A DNA stretch of 64,000 nucleotides from Chitinophagales bacterium (GTDB lineage: Bacteria; Bacteroidota; Bacteroidia; Chitinophagales; Saprospiraceae): assembly GCA_017303475.1 (NCBI GenBank), contig JAFLBO010000008.1, forward strand, positions 148,859 through 212,858. The letters run 5' to 3'. The first letter of the stretch is position 1; the number at the start of each line of letters is the position of its first letter. The translations under genes were made by a program, and so were the position numbers. Shown piece by piece: positions 55,058 through 63,849 of the stretch. The notes beneath the pieces are model-generated. The model was not told where the DNA came from. It saw only the letters and a program-made list of their open reading frames with translations, and did no database searches.

Positions 55058-55591
55058 TCAAAAATTCTTCCACATCATACTTTCCACTGGCTTGTCGGTG
55101 CGATCGGTGTATTTGGCGTTTTGTTTTTTGTTGTAGTAGTTGGCAATATCACCATCCACGAGGAAATAAATCAATTGCCCGATGGGCATACCTGCGTACA
55201 CGCGCACGGGCATCACGCAGGAAATTTCCAGGGTCCAGGTGTTGCAAAAACCCACATCGCCTTTTCCGGCAGTGGCGTGAATATCAATGCCCAGGCGTCC
55301 TACGCTGCTTTTCCCTTCCAAAAAAGGCACGGAATTATGGGTTTCGGTGTATTCTTCTGTTACGCCAAGGTAAAGGGTGCCAGGCTGCAGCACAAAGCCT
55401 TCTTCCGGAATCTCGAATACATTGATCCGATTGTGCTTTTTGGCATCCAGTTGATGATCCTGATAAACCGCCAAATAGGAACCCAGGTGTACATCGTATG
55501 AATTGGTACCCAAACACTCCGGGCGAAATGGCTCAATCACAATTTGGCCGGTCTCGATAGACTCCAGGATTTTTTTATCAGTCAGGATCAT
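55058..55591 (-). CDS. dcd: dCTP deaminase
   Basis: Dcd deaminates dCTP to dUTP in thymidylate synthesis. The 177-residue length fits. It opens with MILTDKKILESIETGQIVIEPF. The active site motif is EGKSSVGRLGIDIHATAGKGDVGF, followed by LEISC and IGQLIYFLV. A TACTTTTG box (complement of 55642-55649) precedes it. The bifunctional dUMP-forming type is less likely given the length. Confidence 0.94.
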   Translation of the reverse strand: MILTDKKILESIETGQIVIEPFRPECLGTNSYDVHLGSYLAVYQDHQLDAKKHNRINVFEIPEEGFVLQPGTLYLGVTEEYTETHNSVPFLEGKSSVGRLGIDIHATAGKGDVGFCNTWTLEISCVMPVRVYAGMPIGQLIYFLVDGDIANYYNKKQNAKYTDRTDKPVESMMWKNF

Positions 55592-55641
55592 AATATGGAA
55601 TGTGTGGATTGTGGGGGAATAGGGGGCTTTGAAAAAGTGCG

Positions 55642-55649
55642 CAAAAGTA
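55642..55649 (-). promoter_or_regulatory. -7 box (TACTTTTG) of dcd
   Basis: The complement of 55642-55649 is TACTTTTG, 50 bases before the dcd ATG at 55591. Confidence 0.6.
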
Positions 55650-55686
55650 TGCCAATGGAACTAACTTTTTGGTGGGTTGAACGTTC

Positions 55687-55694
55687 TAAATTTG
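55687..55694 (+). promoter_or_regulatory. -7 box (TAAATTTG) of the CoA-binding protein gene
   Basis: TAAATTTG matches TAnnTTTG, 27 bases before the ATG at 55722. Confidence 0.6.
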
Positions 55695-55721
55695 AAAGAT
55701 GGACATAACCATCATACACAC

Positions 55722-56081
55722 ATGAAAAAAACACTTGTATTAGGCGCCACCACCAATCCTGAACGATATGCCTACCTGGCTGTGGGTCGGCTCCTGCAGC
55801 ATAAACATGAAGTGGTGCCTGTGGGTATCCGGCACGGGGAGGTGCATGGCCTCGAAATTCTGGAAGGCAACCCGGACGTAAAAGACGTGGATACCGTAAC
55901 GCTTTACGTGGGTCCGGCCCGACAGCCGGAGTATTACGACTATATTTTTTCCCTCAACCCCAAACGCATCATCTTCAATCCGGGCACGGAAAATCCCGAG
56001 CTGATGCAAATGGCCCGCGAACGCGGCATAGAGGTTGTGGAAGGCTGTACTCTGGTAATGCTGTCTATTGGGGTGTATTAG
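55722..56081 (+). CDS. CoA-binding domain protein (YccU-like)
   Basis: The protein has 119 residues from the ATG at 55722; the frame is open 15 codons upstream through the promoter box. It is a single Rossmann CoA-binding domain: TLVLGATTNPERYAYLAVGRLLQHKHEVVPVG, then TVTLYVGPARQPEYYDYIFSLNPKRIIFNPGTENPEL and EVVEGCTLVMLSIG. Such proteins bind CoA or related nucleotides; the physiological role is unknown. The gene stands alone. Confidence 0.9.
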   Translation: MKKTLVLGATTNPERYAYLAVGRLLQHKHEVVPVGIRHGEVHGLEILEGNPDVKDVDTVTLYVGPARQPEYYDYIFSLNPKRIIFNPGTENPELMQMARERGIEVVEGCTLVMLSIGVY

Positions 56082-56149
56082 TGCTGTAATTCAAATGTTA
56101 AAACGTTTTAAAATTTCTGTTTTCTCCTGAAATTTGCCACTCTGGAAAT

Positions 56150-56303
56150 TTAATTTGTCACGCTGTGTGACCCTTCTTCCTGTCGACGTATAAAAGGCAC
56201 AAAACAAAAAACGCATCTCCCGATGTGGAGAATTTAGTACGGTAGGAAGATTGTTTTCATTTGGTTTTTGGGCCGCTTGACGTAATGTCGAGCGGTTTTT
56301 TTT
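56150..56303 (+). ncRNA. Candidate small RNA upstream of a terminator
   Basis: A weak -7 box, TTAATTTG (56150-56157), is followed by about 110 bases and then a strong terminator. The transcript could pair CTTCCT near 56176 with AGGAAG near 56244, bring CGTA and TACG together inside, and close CTCC/GGAG at the top. Size and shape are those of a small structured RNA. No known family was recognised. Confidence 0.35.
56273..56303 (+). terminator. Rho-independent terminator
   Basis: The 9-bp stem CCGCTTGAC/GTCGAGCGG (one wobble) with a 5-base loop is followed by eight T. It ends any transcript from the CoA-binding gene or from the candidate small RNA and touches the stop of the convergent glycosyltransferase. 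Confidence 0.85.
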
Positions 56304-58230
56304 ATGACTTCCATAAAATCGTCAAATCCCGCTCCACTTCCCAGTCTTTAGCATAGAAGAAATTGAGTCGCGCAACGGTTTCCTCATTCACTTTCAGGTC
56401 GTGCAAGGCATCGGGAGGAGAAAAGACGCCGGGTTTGATTACGGGCAACGACGCATTTTGCGCATGCAGCGCATAACCTACCCAGGTCTTATAGCCTAGT
56501 AAAACCTGGAACCAGTTCAGGGCCAGCCGACTTCTTTTGCTGGAAAACACCAGCCAAAACGGCGCCGTAGGCAGCATGGCTGCACACAAGAGTAAATCCA
56601 AGAGGCGTTTATCCCGCCGGCGCCCCGGCTCTGCTATATTATAGCGTATATCAATGGTGTACAATTCACCCGGCTCATCCTTGTTGCTGCTGCCGATGAT
56701 GCTCAAACTTTCCTCAGGCACAATTTTGTAGGAAACCGCCGGACCAATCCTGGCCATGTGTGCCATGATGTCCTGCGATCCAATATCCCTGGAACAAAAA
56801 ATAATTTCGTTCGCCTCGTAAATCCGAACCAGATCCTGCAACTGATCCGGCTCGCCAATCCGGTCGGCATCTGCCTCCTCCCCTACCCTTCCAATCAGGT
56901 TTTTACCTTCCATACCCACCCGGTTGAGCAATTCCAGCACTCTTTTGCTCTCCTGCACCGACCCCACAATCAGGAGATTTTTCAATCGTGAACTGCCTAA
57001 TCTGAAATGCCCGAATTCCCAAAAATGCGCCACCAGTCGTATGCCCAGGGTAGCACAAAATGCCCACACTGCTCCCATGAGTACCAGCGCGCGCGAGGGC
57101 CGGTAATCGAGATCCAGCAATCCATACACCGCTGAGAGTATCAGCGTGCCCAGACCCAATCCGCGCAGCAAGCGACTTACTTTATACCTTGCGTCATAAC
57201 CTCCGCTCAGCCAAACCGTGCCGAGCCATATCAGGATGTACAGCGGGAAATTGAACCACAACACATTGGATTTGAACCAATTGGGGTCGTGGTAATAATA
57301 ACTGGCCCAAAAATCTTTCAGCAAGATCAGCCCCAGATAAATGGCCGTTGCATCCAGCGCCGGCAACCAGGCTTTGCCCATAAAATTCCGCAGCAGCGTG
57401 AGGCCTGCACGAAACCAGATGGCCCCGTGAAGCATAAAAATGAACAACCCGGCGCCCTGCCCGCTGAAATGTTTGCGGGCAAAAATGATCATGGCCTGAT
57501 AAAAGGTGCGCACATAGTTCAGGCTGCCCTTCTTGGTGCTCTCACCCTTGTAATGGATGATCCGGGTTTCTGGGAAATAATAGTTCTTAAAACCGGCCTG
57601 TTGAATGCGGTAAGACAAGTCTATGTCTTCTCCATACATGAAAAAGGCTTCATCCAGCAAGCCTGAACGCTCCAGCGCCGTTTTACGCATGAACATGAAA
57701 CAGCCCGCCAGCACATCTACCTCCGCCGTCTGGTCTTCCGGAAGGTAACCCAGGTGGTAACGATTGAACAGTTTGCTCTTGGGGAAAAGAGTAGACAAGC
57801 CAAAGGTTTTACAAAAAGCCACCCAGGGTGTGGGGAACCCGCGTTTGCTTTCCGGCAAGAACTTGCCGCTGCCGTCTATCAGCTTGCAGCCCAGGGCGCC
57901 TGCATCCGGATGAGCATCCATGAAATCCAGGCACTTGCGAAACGTATCTTCTTCCACCAGCGTATCCGGATTGAGCATGAGCACATATTCACCGGCGCTC
58001 TGCCGAATGGCCTGGTTGTTGGCCACCGCAAACCCGGGGTTATCCGTATTGGCAATGAGCTTTACCTCCGGAAAACGTTCCCGCACCATGCGCACGGAAT
58101 CATCGGCCGAATGGTTGTCTACCACCCAAACCTCGCCGTCAATACCCTCCATGGCCCGACGGACGGAGCCGAGGGCTTGTTCCAGAAAATACCGGACATT
58201 GTAATTAACGATGACAACCGACAATCGCAT
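56302..58230 (-). CDS. Family 2 glycosyltransferase fused to a membrane and nucleotide-binding module
   Basis: The protein has 642 residues from the ATG at 58230, which puts MRLSVVIVNYNVRYFLEQAL at the start. The GT2 domain (residues about 1-240) has VVDNHSADDS, ANTDNPGFAVANN, the DxD-like MLNPDT, and EDIDLSYRIQQAGF. A region of about six hydrophobic segments follows (about 255-420). Then comes a soluble part with NLLIVGSVQESKRVLELL and NEIIFCSRDIGSQDIM, like the CoA-binding-type domain of polyprenyl sugar transferases, and a final hydrophobic stretch. It may act in surface polysaccharide synthesis, in line with ugd nearby, but no catalytic sugar-phosphate transferase motif is visible at the C-terminus. 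Confidence 0.82.
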   Translation of the reverse strand: MRLSVVIVNYNVRYFLEQALGSVRRAMEGIDGEVWVVDNHSADDSVRMVRERFPEVKLIANTDNPGFAVANNQAIRQSAGEYVLMLNPDTLVEEDTFRKCLDFMDAHPDAGALGCKLIDGSGKFLPESKRGFPTPWVAFCKTFGLSTLFPKSKLFNRYHLGYLPEDQTAEVDVLAGCFMFMRKTALERSGLLDEAFFMYGEDIDLSYRIQQAGFKNYYFPETRIIHYKGESTKKGSLNYVRTFYQAMIIFARKHFSGQGAGLFIFMLHGAIWFRAGLTLLRNFMGKAWLPALDATAIYLGLILLKDFWASYYYHDPNWFKSNVLWFNFPLYILIWLGTVWLSGGYDARYKVSRLLRGLGLGTLILSAVYGLLDLDYRPSRALVLMGAVWAFCATLGIRLVAHFWEFGHFRLGSSRLKNLLIVGSVQESKRVLELLNRVGMEGKNLIGRVGEEADADRIGEPDQLQDLVRIYEANEIIFCSRDIGSQDIMAHMARIGPAVSYKIVPEESLSIIGSSNKDEPGELYTIDIRYNIAEPGRRRDKRLLDLLLCAAMLPTAPFWLVFSSKRSRLALNWFQVLLGYKTWVGYALHAQNASLPVIKPGVFSPPDALHDLKVNEETVARLNFFYAKDWEVERDLTILWKS

Positions 58231-58263
58231 GCGGGCGCAAAGATGGGGTTTATTAGCTGACTG

Positions 58264-58483
58264 TTGTGGATGTCTCAAAAGTAGTTTTTACCGCAGAGGC
58301 GGAGAGGCGCAGAGGTGTAGCAATTTGATTATCAATAACTCTGCGACTCTCCGTCTCTGTTGTGGATGTCTCAAAAGTAGTTTTTTACCGCAGAGGCGGA
58401 GAGGTGTAGCAATTTGATTATCAATAACTCTGCGACTCTCCGTCTCTGCGGTAAATTTAAAAAAAGCGACTTCTGAGACACCC
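58264..58483. mobile_element. MITE-like palindromic element, copy 2, with an internal duplication
   Basis: Two direct copies (58264-58359 and 58360-58448) share about 88 bp; the first has 8 extra bases. Each contains GGATGTCTCAAAAGTAG, CCGCAGAGGCGGAGAG and a stretch GCAATTTGATTATCAATAAC. The right terminus AGCGACTTCTGAGACACCC (58465-58483) is the inverted partner of the left GGATGTCTCAAAAGTAG. These termini and words are shared with 24226-24380. No ORF. Confidence 0.75.
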
Positions 58484-58505
58484 ACAATAGTCCAAGGTCC
58501 AGAAT

Positions 58506-59831
58506 TTAATCAAATACCCCAACTACCACTCCTTGCGATGAGGGGATATTCCGTACATGCAGGGTACGACTGTTAAACGTAAGGGGGATGGCCGTTGCTG
58601 CCTGGGTTGGGAAAAACATATCCACGCCATTCATGAACGGAAATGTGCCAAAGGTTCCTACAGGTGTTAATTCAGTTTGCGCGTCGCCATCATCGTAAAG
58701 GAAATAGGTAATAGCCGTTTTGGAAGGCGGCGCATATTGAGCAGTGGAGAGTTCGGAGCCGGCCGCCAGCAGCGTATCTCGCTGATACACCACAGCCTGG
58801 CTTGCTGAAAACACATTGATCACCGTTTGTTGATCGGTTTTGGGCAAACCCGCCAGCAGGATGCCGGCCAGCGATGGTGGCGGTGGGATGGTGCGCAGGT
58901 ACACCAGACTGTTCAGGTGTGTGATGCCTTCCCGGAAATAGTGGATCACCCGCTGAGAGGAGTTTGGCGGTGTGGCAACAAACTCATAAGTGGTATTGGC
59001 TTTGATGTTTTCCGGACCGTATTTACCATCTGTATCGGTCTGAAAGGTAAAATCAGGACTGCTGCTGATGCGTTCTCCATTGGCCGGATTAACTTCATAC
59101 AATTCCACCTTGGCATTGACCAGCGGGGTGTTTTCTCCAAAATACAGCACTTTTCCGGCAATACACACCAATGGTCCCTGAGGGGTGATCTCCAGGGTGC
59201 CGGGCGCTGTATTGTGAAAAAACTGCCAAACAGCCGCAAAAGATTCCTTGCTGGTGGCAATTTGGTAATGGTCTTTTCCGGGTATCATCACGTTTTCTGC
59301 CCCGGAAATATCGCCACCATCCACCACTTCATCAGCCGGACTCCAGAGGTTCAGGGTGGGCTCCGATCCATTAGGACCCGCAGGGCCGGATTGCACCGAT
59401 GAGCCAATATGTACGTAGCCATCCACCTTAGCCGCCCGGACCGGATCCGAGAGGTAAGTGTAGCAAACGCCGCCGCCAGCACTGTGTCCCATCAGGCGCA
59501 CCCGCGTGGCGCCGGTTTCAGCCAGCACCTTGTCTATGAACTGATCCAGCAACTGCGGGGTATTGCCACCGAATTGGTTCAGGCTGTTCCAGTCGAAGGC
59601 ATACAGACTGCGCCATTTATAGCCATTGGAAGTAAAAAGCTGGTGAAATTTGGTCCAGGTATCTCCGGAAGCGAGGAAGCCATGCACCATCACTACCGGG
59701 TAGATACAGGTGTCGCATTCCACTGGCGAAGCTGGCGGTTCAACCGGATCAGTCAGGGCCAGACTTTCATTTTCTCCACAAGCCAGGGAGAGTGCAGTCA
59801 TCAGGAGTCCAATAATTATTCGGTGTAGCAT
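58506..59831 (-). CDS. Lipase-like alpha/beta-hydrolase lipoprotein
   Basis: The protein has 441 residues from the ATG at 59831, which gives a lipobox ending SLAC (Cys 18); the open frame runs 19 codons upstream. The hydrolase domain has VVMVHGFLASGDTWTKF (oxyanion region) and the nucleophile elbow MGHSAGGG. An Asp and His are likely in WSPADEVVDGGD and GKDHYQ. A carboxypeptidase-regulatory-like domain follows (VCIAGKVLYFGENTPLVNAKVELYEV), then about 150 residues of beta-rich sequence. It is probably an extracytoplasmic lipase or esterase. Confidence 0.83.
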   Translation of the reverse strand: MLHRIIIGLLMTALSLACGENESLALTDPVEPPASPVECDTCIYPVVMVHGFLASGDTWTKFHQLFTSNGYKWRSLYAFDWNSLNQFGGNTPQLLDQFIDKVLAETGATRVRLMGHSAGGGVCYTYLSDPVRAAKVDGYVHIGSSVQSGPAGPNGSEPTLNLWSPADEVVDGGDISGAENVMIPGKDHYQIATSKESFAAVWQFFHNTAPGTLEITPQGPLVCIAGKVLYFGENTPLVNAKVELYEVNPANGERISSSPDFTFQTDTDGKYGPENIKANTTYEFVATPPNSSQRVIHYFREGITHLNSLVYLRTIPPPPSLAGILLAGLPKTDQQTVINVFSASQAVVYQRDTLLAAGSELSTAQYAPPSKTAITYFLYDDGDAQTELTPVGTFGTFPFMNGVDMFFPTQAATAIPLTFNSRTLHVRNIPSSQGVVVGVFD

Positions 59832-59911
59832 AGATAACAGATAGGTTTCATTAGAGAGTGCCTGAAAAACACGCTGGTAAAAGCTCAAAGATATCTGATT
59901 GGTGACTGTGC

Positions 59912-59942
59912 TTGATAAAATTTGGTCTTTTCTTTACTTTTG
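59912..59942 (+). promoter_or_regulatory. Promoter of the HerA-like gene (TTG and TACTTTTG)
   Basis: TTG at 59912-59914 and TACTTTTG at 59935-59942 are 20 bases apart, the best match to the full Bacteroidota promoter in the window. The ATG is at 60066, giving a leader of about 115 bases. Confidence 0.7.
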
Positions 59943-60065
59943 CTGGTGCGAGCGGAAAGTTTGCAGAATTGCGATTTAGATGGCAACCTTATAACGACAG
60001 TGCTATCGCAAATACGAACTTATAACTAATAATGATCACAACTAAAAAATAAACCAAGACGCGCA

Positions 60066-62330
60066 ATGCAGTTAAACATTAAACAAAGATTTGCTGTAGT
60101 ATTTATTTACGTAGCACTTATTCTTGGACTTGGCTTTTACTTTTCAGGTGACTGGAAATTTTTAATCGACACAAACAACAACCTGAATTCAGTCTTAATT
60201 GCTACAGGACTTGCTCTTATTTTAAGCACATACATAACTGAACCCTACTTTTCAAAGCCGGTTGACGTGATTACAAGATGGGTCGCAATATTTCTTTTCT
60301 TAATCGGACTAAACAGCAAGGAATGTTTATCACTATATCAGTATTGGCTAATTGCTTGTGTGGTATTTACAGGTCTCGCTTTACTTTTGATCTTTCTTCA
60401 TGGTTTTAAACGATTTGAAAGACAACAAAGAATTGCTGTTGATTTTACTTGCAAAATTTCAAGACCAGATATTGTATTTACTCTCCTCTATTTTGACATT
60501 GTAGTATCTTTTTTTCGCTTCAGACCTACAGAATATCCAATTCTTATTGGTTTCGGCTTTCTACTTGCAGTGAACAAGCCGATAGTGTGGCTGGTTGGTC
60601 TCATTTCTTCTTTATGGAGCAACATCACATCGAAGAATGATGCTGCAAAATATTTAGGACAAATAATCGGACACGAAAGCACAGACCTTTACAATGTTGA
60701 GTTATCAAGCGACAATCCTTTCAGACAAAAAGAACTTGCGGGGAAGTTGGTTTATCTTGAAAACATTACAAACGGAGTTGCAGGAATTATTCTAAATGAA
60801 AGAATTTTGCTAGGAAAAAAATGGATTCAGGTTTTGTCTCTTCGGGACAAAAACCAAAATCTAATTTCCTTCAACATAAAGTCCCTTCTTCCACTCACAG
60901 GAGAGAAAACTATTTTCTCAAAAACAAATGCAGTATATCTTCTCGACACTGCGGCTTTAGATGATGATGTCAAAGGAGCTATTGAAACAAATCCATTGAA
61001 TGCTCAATTCAAACGAATCATTGGCAATGTATGGGAAGGTTCAACAATCAATAAAATCAAATTCAATAAACTTTTTACACACGAACTTCAAAGAGAGAGA
61101 GGAATTGGAGAAGGAAGTATTATTCAAACTGAAATTGCAGGTGAGGAAGTTATCTATCAAATCATTGATGCAAGAACAGATGAAGAGAATTTAGAGTATA
61201 AAGATACTCACGGCTTCACAATAGGCACAGCACAAAAATTAGGAAAATATGATGTGGTTAATCACGAATTGAACACGGTTAAATGGTTGCCGGAAATCTA
61301 CACCCCGATCTTTTTGCTTGACCCGCTGCAAATTGAGTATAACGCAAGTCAATTTATAGGTAAACTTCCAAATACGAATTACGGTATTTCCATAAAAAAT
61401 CCGCATGAACTTGTAACACATAACACCGCAATTCTTGGAATTCTCGGTATTGGTAAATCATGCCTAACATTTGAGTTACTAAAAAAAACAGTTGCAGCAA
61501 CAAACTCAAAAGTGATTTGTATTGATATCACAGGACAATATCTTCTGGAAGTAAGTAAGTATATCAATACAGGAGTTGCAGAGATTGATTATGCAGCAAT
61601 AGAGCTGCAAATAAGCCCACGATATAAAGCAATCAATAAAGACATTGAAGAAGGTGGCAACTACAAAGTATTTAAAGAGCAATTAACCGCAAGAGTAACT
61701 CAGTTACTTGATACAGCAGCAGAACGAATTTTAATTTTAAATCCGCAACAGTTCAATGTCAGTTATCAAGTTGGCGAAGTAAAAAACAAAAAGGTTGGAC
61801 CTGGAGCAAATGATTGGCAAGAAGTGGCATCAATGAGAGATTTAACAGTTGCCGAAATAACACGACTTATTTCAGAAGTAAGTCTGGAATTGTGCAAAGC
61901 AAGAGGAATGACTGATGATGCAAGATTGCTTTTGGTTTTTGAAGAAGCACACTCACTTGTTCCCGAATGGAATTCAATTGCAAATGATGGAGATAAAAGT
62001 GCAACAAATGGCACGGCAAAAGTTATTCTTCAAGGAAGAAAGTATGGCTTAGGCTCAATGGTAATAACACAAAGAACTGCAAACATCAGCAAGAGTATTT
62101 TGAATCAATGCAATACAATTTTCGCTTTACGAGTATTTGATGACACCGGAAAGCAATTTTTGGAAAACTACATTGGCTCTGACTACTCTAATTTATTGCC
62201 AACATTGGAAGAAAGACACTGTGTTGCAATCGGCAAAGCTTTAAAGTTGAAACAACCAGTGATACTTGAATTGAATAATATGAATAGTATTATTTTACCG
62301 CCAGTGGACGCACCAATTGTTGAACCATAA
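60066..62330 (+). CDS. Membrane-anchored HerA-like ATPase
   Basis: The protein has 754 residues. The N-terminal 185 residues hold about six hydrophobic helices (first FAVVFIYVALILGLGFYF). A soluble region of about 200 residues follows with a HAS-barrel-like look (ELAGKLVYLENITNGVAGIILNER). The ATPase has Walker A GILGIGKS (about residue 458), Walker B LLLVFEEAHS (about 621) and ITQRTANISKSILNQCNTIFALR, which is the HerA/FtsK-clade arginine motif. HerA proteins are hexameric DNA translocases, often paired with NurA, Sir2 or DUF4297 nucleases in repair or defence. No partner is left here: an IS3 element lies directly downstream. The gene is AT-rich, unlike its left neighbours, which suggests transfer. 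Confidence 0.85.
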   Translation: MQLNIKQRFAVVFIYVALILGLGFYFSGDWKFLIDTNNNLNSVLIATGLALILSTYITEPYFSKPVDVITRWVAIFLFLIGLNSKECLSLYQYWLIACVVFTGLALLLIFLHGFKRFERQQRIAVDFTCKISRPDIVFTLLYFDIVVSFFRFRPTEYPILIGFGFLLAVNKPIVWLVGLISSLWSNITSKNDAAKYLGQIIGHESTDLYNVELSSDNPFRQKELAGKLVYLENITNGVAGIILNERILLGKKWIQVLSLRDKNQNLISFNIKSLLPLTGEKTIFSKTNAVYLLDTAALDDDVKGAIETNPLNAQFKRIIGNVWEGSTINKIKFNKLFTHELQRERGIGEGSIIQTEIAGEEVIYQIIDARTDEENLEYKDTHGFTIGTAQKLGKYDVVNHELNTVKWLPEIYTPIFLLDPLQIEYNASQFIGKLPNTNYGISIKNPHELVTHNTAILGILGIGKSCLTFELLKKTVAATNSKVICIDITGQYLLEVSKYINTGVAEIDYAAIELQISPRYKAINKDIEEGGNYKVFKEQLTARVTQLLDTAAERILILNPQQFNVSYQVGEVKNKKVGPGANDWQEVASMRDLTVAEITRLISEVSLELCKARGMTDDARLLLVFEEAHSLVPEWNSIANDGDKSATNGTAKVILQGRKYGLGSMVITQRTANISKSILNQCNTIFALRVFDDTGKQFLENYIGSDYSNLLPTLEERHCVAIGKALKLKQPVILELNNMNSIILPPVDAPIVEP

Positions 62331-62602
62331 ACAGAGACAAAAAATTATAAAACAGTCAGAAGGGCAGCGACTACCACGGATTTAGCTCCAGATGGGCTAT
62401 CATGCAAATTTGAGACTTTGTGCATTTATTCAAGTCCTGTGCCGGATTGACAGTTTATCTTTTTCTTCCCACACAGCTGTGGACTGATATCAGTAAATTT
62501 GAGATTAATGAAAATTGCGGCTGACCCGTCCTAAAAAAAGTTTACAAATACATGATTCATTATCATCATGTGTTTTTTCTTTTTTCTTTTTGTTAGCGAC
62601 TG
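62331..62602. other. Junction between the HerA-like gene and the IS3 element
   Basis: No gene was seen. TGACCCGTCC at 62521-62530 is a possible IS end, because IS3 ends often begin with TGA. The matching inverted end was not found to the right within the window. The 190 bp before it are unique and may be the rest of an interrupted locus. Confidence 0.45.
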
Positions 62603-63502
62603 TTAGTTTGTGGAAAAATACTTCCTGGACTCCTTTGTCTGGTAGTAATTCTTCCATCGCTTTTCCAGTTTCCCAATGATTTGGTGAGCTACATTAGGTG
62701 TCCGCAAATTCAAACTCATGTGTGGCCGTTCGTCGTTGTAAATGTGGATGATTTGTGGAACGATTTTTCTCATCCCCGATTTGCCCACTTTACCCAGATC
62801 GTATAGCCATTCGTCCTTCAAAATGCCATTTACCCGTTCTGCAATTGCATTCTCCCTTGGATCTCCATTTTCTGTCATGCTGATCTGGATCTGATGCCTG
62901 TTCAGCAGTTTTACATATTTGTCCGAACAATATTGCACTCCTCGGTCCGAGTGGTGTATGAGTCCTGAACAATCACTTTTCATTGATCTGAGGGCCATTT
63001 GCAGGGCCTCCACGGCATTATCTGCATCTAGGTTGTCTGCAATTGCCCAACCAAGTATTTTCTTGGAACACGCATCCGTGATCAAAAATAGGTACAAAAA
63101 GCCTTCCGTGGTTTCCAGATAGGTAATGTCGCTTACCCATAGTTGGTTGGGACGAAGCGGTTCAAAGTGCCGGATCAGGTTGGGATATTTCCGCAGCCAA
63201 TGGCTACTGTTAGTCGTCCTTATCCCATTTCGACGCCGTCTTACCAGAAGCCCATTCTGCCGCAGCATATCAAAAAGTGCGTCCCGGCCCATCTGAATCC
63301 CGATTTCTTCCAATTTCACTAACAACTTCCTGGTCCCTATTCTCGGCTGGCGTTTCCGGATTCCTTGTACCTGACTAAGGATAAAATGCTCCTCTACAGC
63401 TTGCTCATATATGACCTGTTGCCTTTGGTAAAAGGCTTGGCGACTCTTGTCAAACAGCCCACACAAACGCCCCAATGGCACTTGTGGATGCAGGTCTTTC
63501 AT
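62603..63502 (-). CDS. IS3-family transposase OrfB (DDE integrase)
   Basis: The protein has 299 residues. An HTH_21-like N-terminal part (RKRQPRIGTRKLLVKLEEIGIQMGRDALFDMLRQNGLLVRRRR) is followed by the rve catalytic core. The three acidic residues are in LWVSDITYLE, HHSDRGVQYCS and ENAIAERVNGILKDEWL. A typical end is YNDERPHMSLNLRTPNVAH. Its ATG overlaps the OrfA stop (ATGA). OrfB is in the -1 frame relative to OrfA at an A6 run, so a fused OrfAB made by frameshifting is likely to be the active transposase. Confidence 0.94.
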   Translation of the reverse strand: MKDLHPQVPLGRLCGLFDKSRQAFYQRQQVIYEQAVEEHFILSQVQGIRKRQPRIGTRKLLVKLEEIGIQMGRDALFDMLRQNGLLVRRRRNGIRTTNSSHWLRKYPNLIRHFEPLRPNQLWVSDITYLETTEGFLYLFLITDACSKKILGWAIADNLDADNAVEALQMALRSMKSDCSGLIHHSDRGVQYCSDKYVKLLNRHQIQISMTENGDPRENAIAERVNGILKDEWLYDLGKVGKSGMRKIVPQIIHIYNDERPHMSLNLRTPNVAHQIIGKLEKRWKNYYQTKESRKYFSTN

Positions 63503-63849
63503 TTTTTGCGCTGTTTGACACCAAACTTTTTTTCGATCGGGATATTAAACTCCTCTTCCGCTATCTTGACCATCAGTTGATACGCTTGCCGACGCAAGCG
63601 TTCATCCTCTAATTCCCGCTTCAAAAGTGCCAGTTCAGCCTTTAATTCGGCTAATTCTTCGCTGTCTTTTCTTTTTGTTGCCATAGTGGGTGTCTCTTCT
63701 GTGGCAAATTTATCTATCCAGCGCGAAATGGTCATACTACCGCCGATCCGATATTTCCGGCTGTAGTGCTCAAGGCTTTTCGATCCGTTCAGAACCTCCT
63801 CAACAACTCGCTTTTTAAACTCGTCCGAGTAGTGGTTTACTTTTTTCAT
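63499..63849 (-). CDS. IS3-family transposase OrfA (helix-turn-helix)
   Basis: The protein has 116 residues. The helix-turn-helix is FKKRVVEEVLNGSKSLEHYSRKYRIGGSMTISRWIDKF. A leucine-zipper-like coiled coil follows (LAELKAELALLKRELEDERLRRQAYQLM). The end, QRKK, is encoded by CGC AAA AAA TGA, whose six A are the slippery site for -1 frameshifting into OrfB. It binds the IS ends. Confidence 0.92.
   Translation of the reverse strand: MKKVNHYSDEFKKRVVEEVLNGSKSLEHYSRKYRIGGSMTISRWIDKFATEETPTMATKRKDSEELAELKAELALLKRELEDERLRRQAYQLMVKIAEEEFNIPIEKKFGVKQRKK

Noticed and set aside
56150..56303. Signal recognition particle RNA or 6S RNA
   Set aside because: The SRP GGAA-loop signature is absent, and the fold is too short for a clear 6S RNA; it is kept only as an unnamed candidate.
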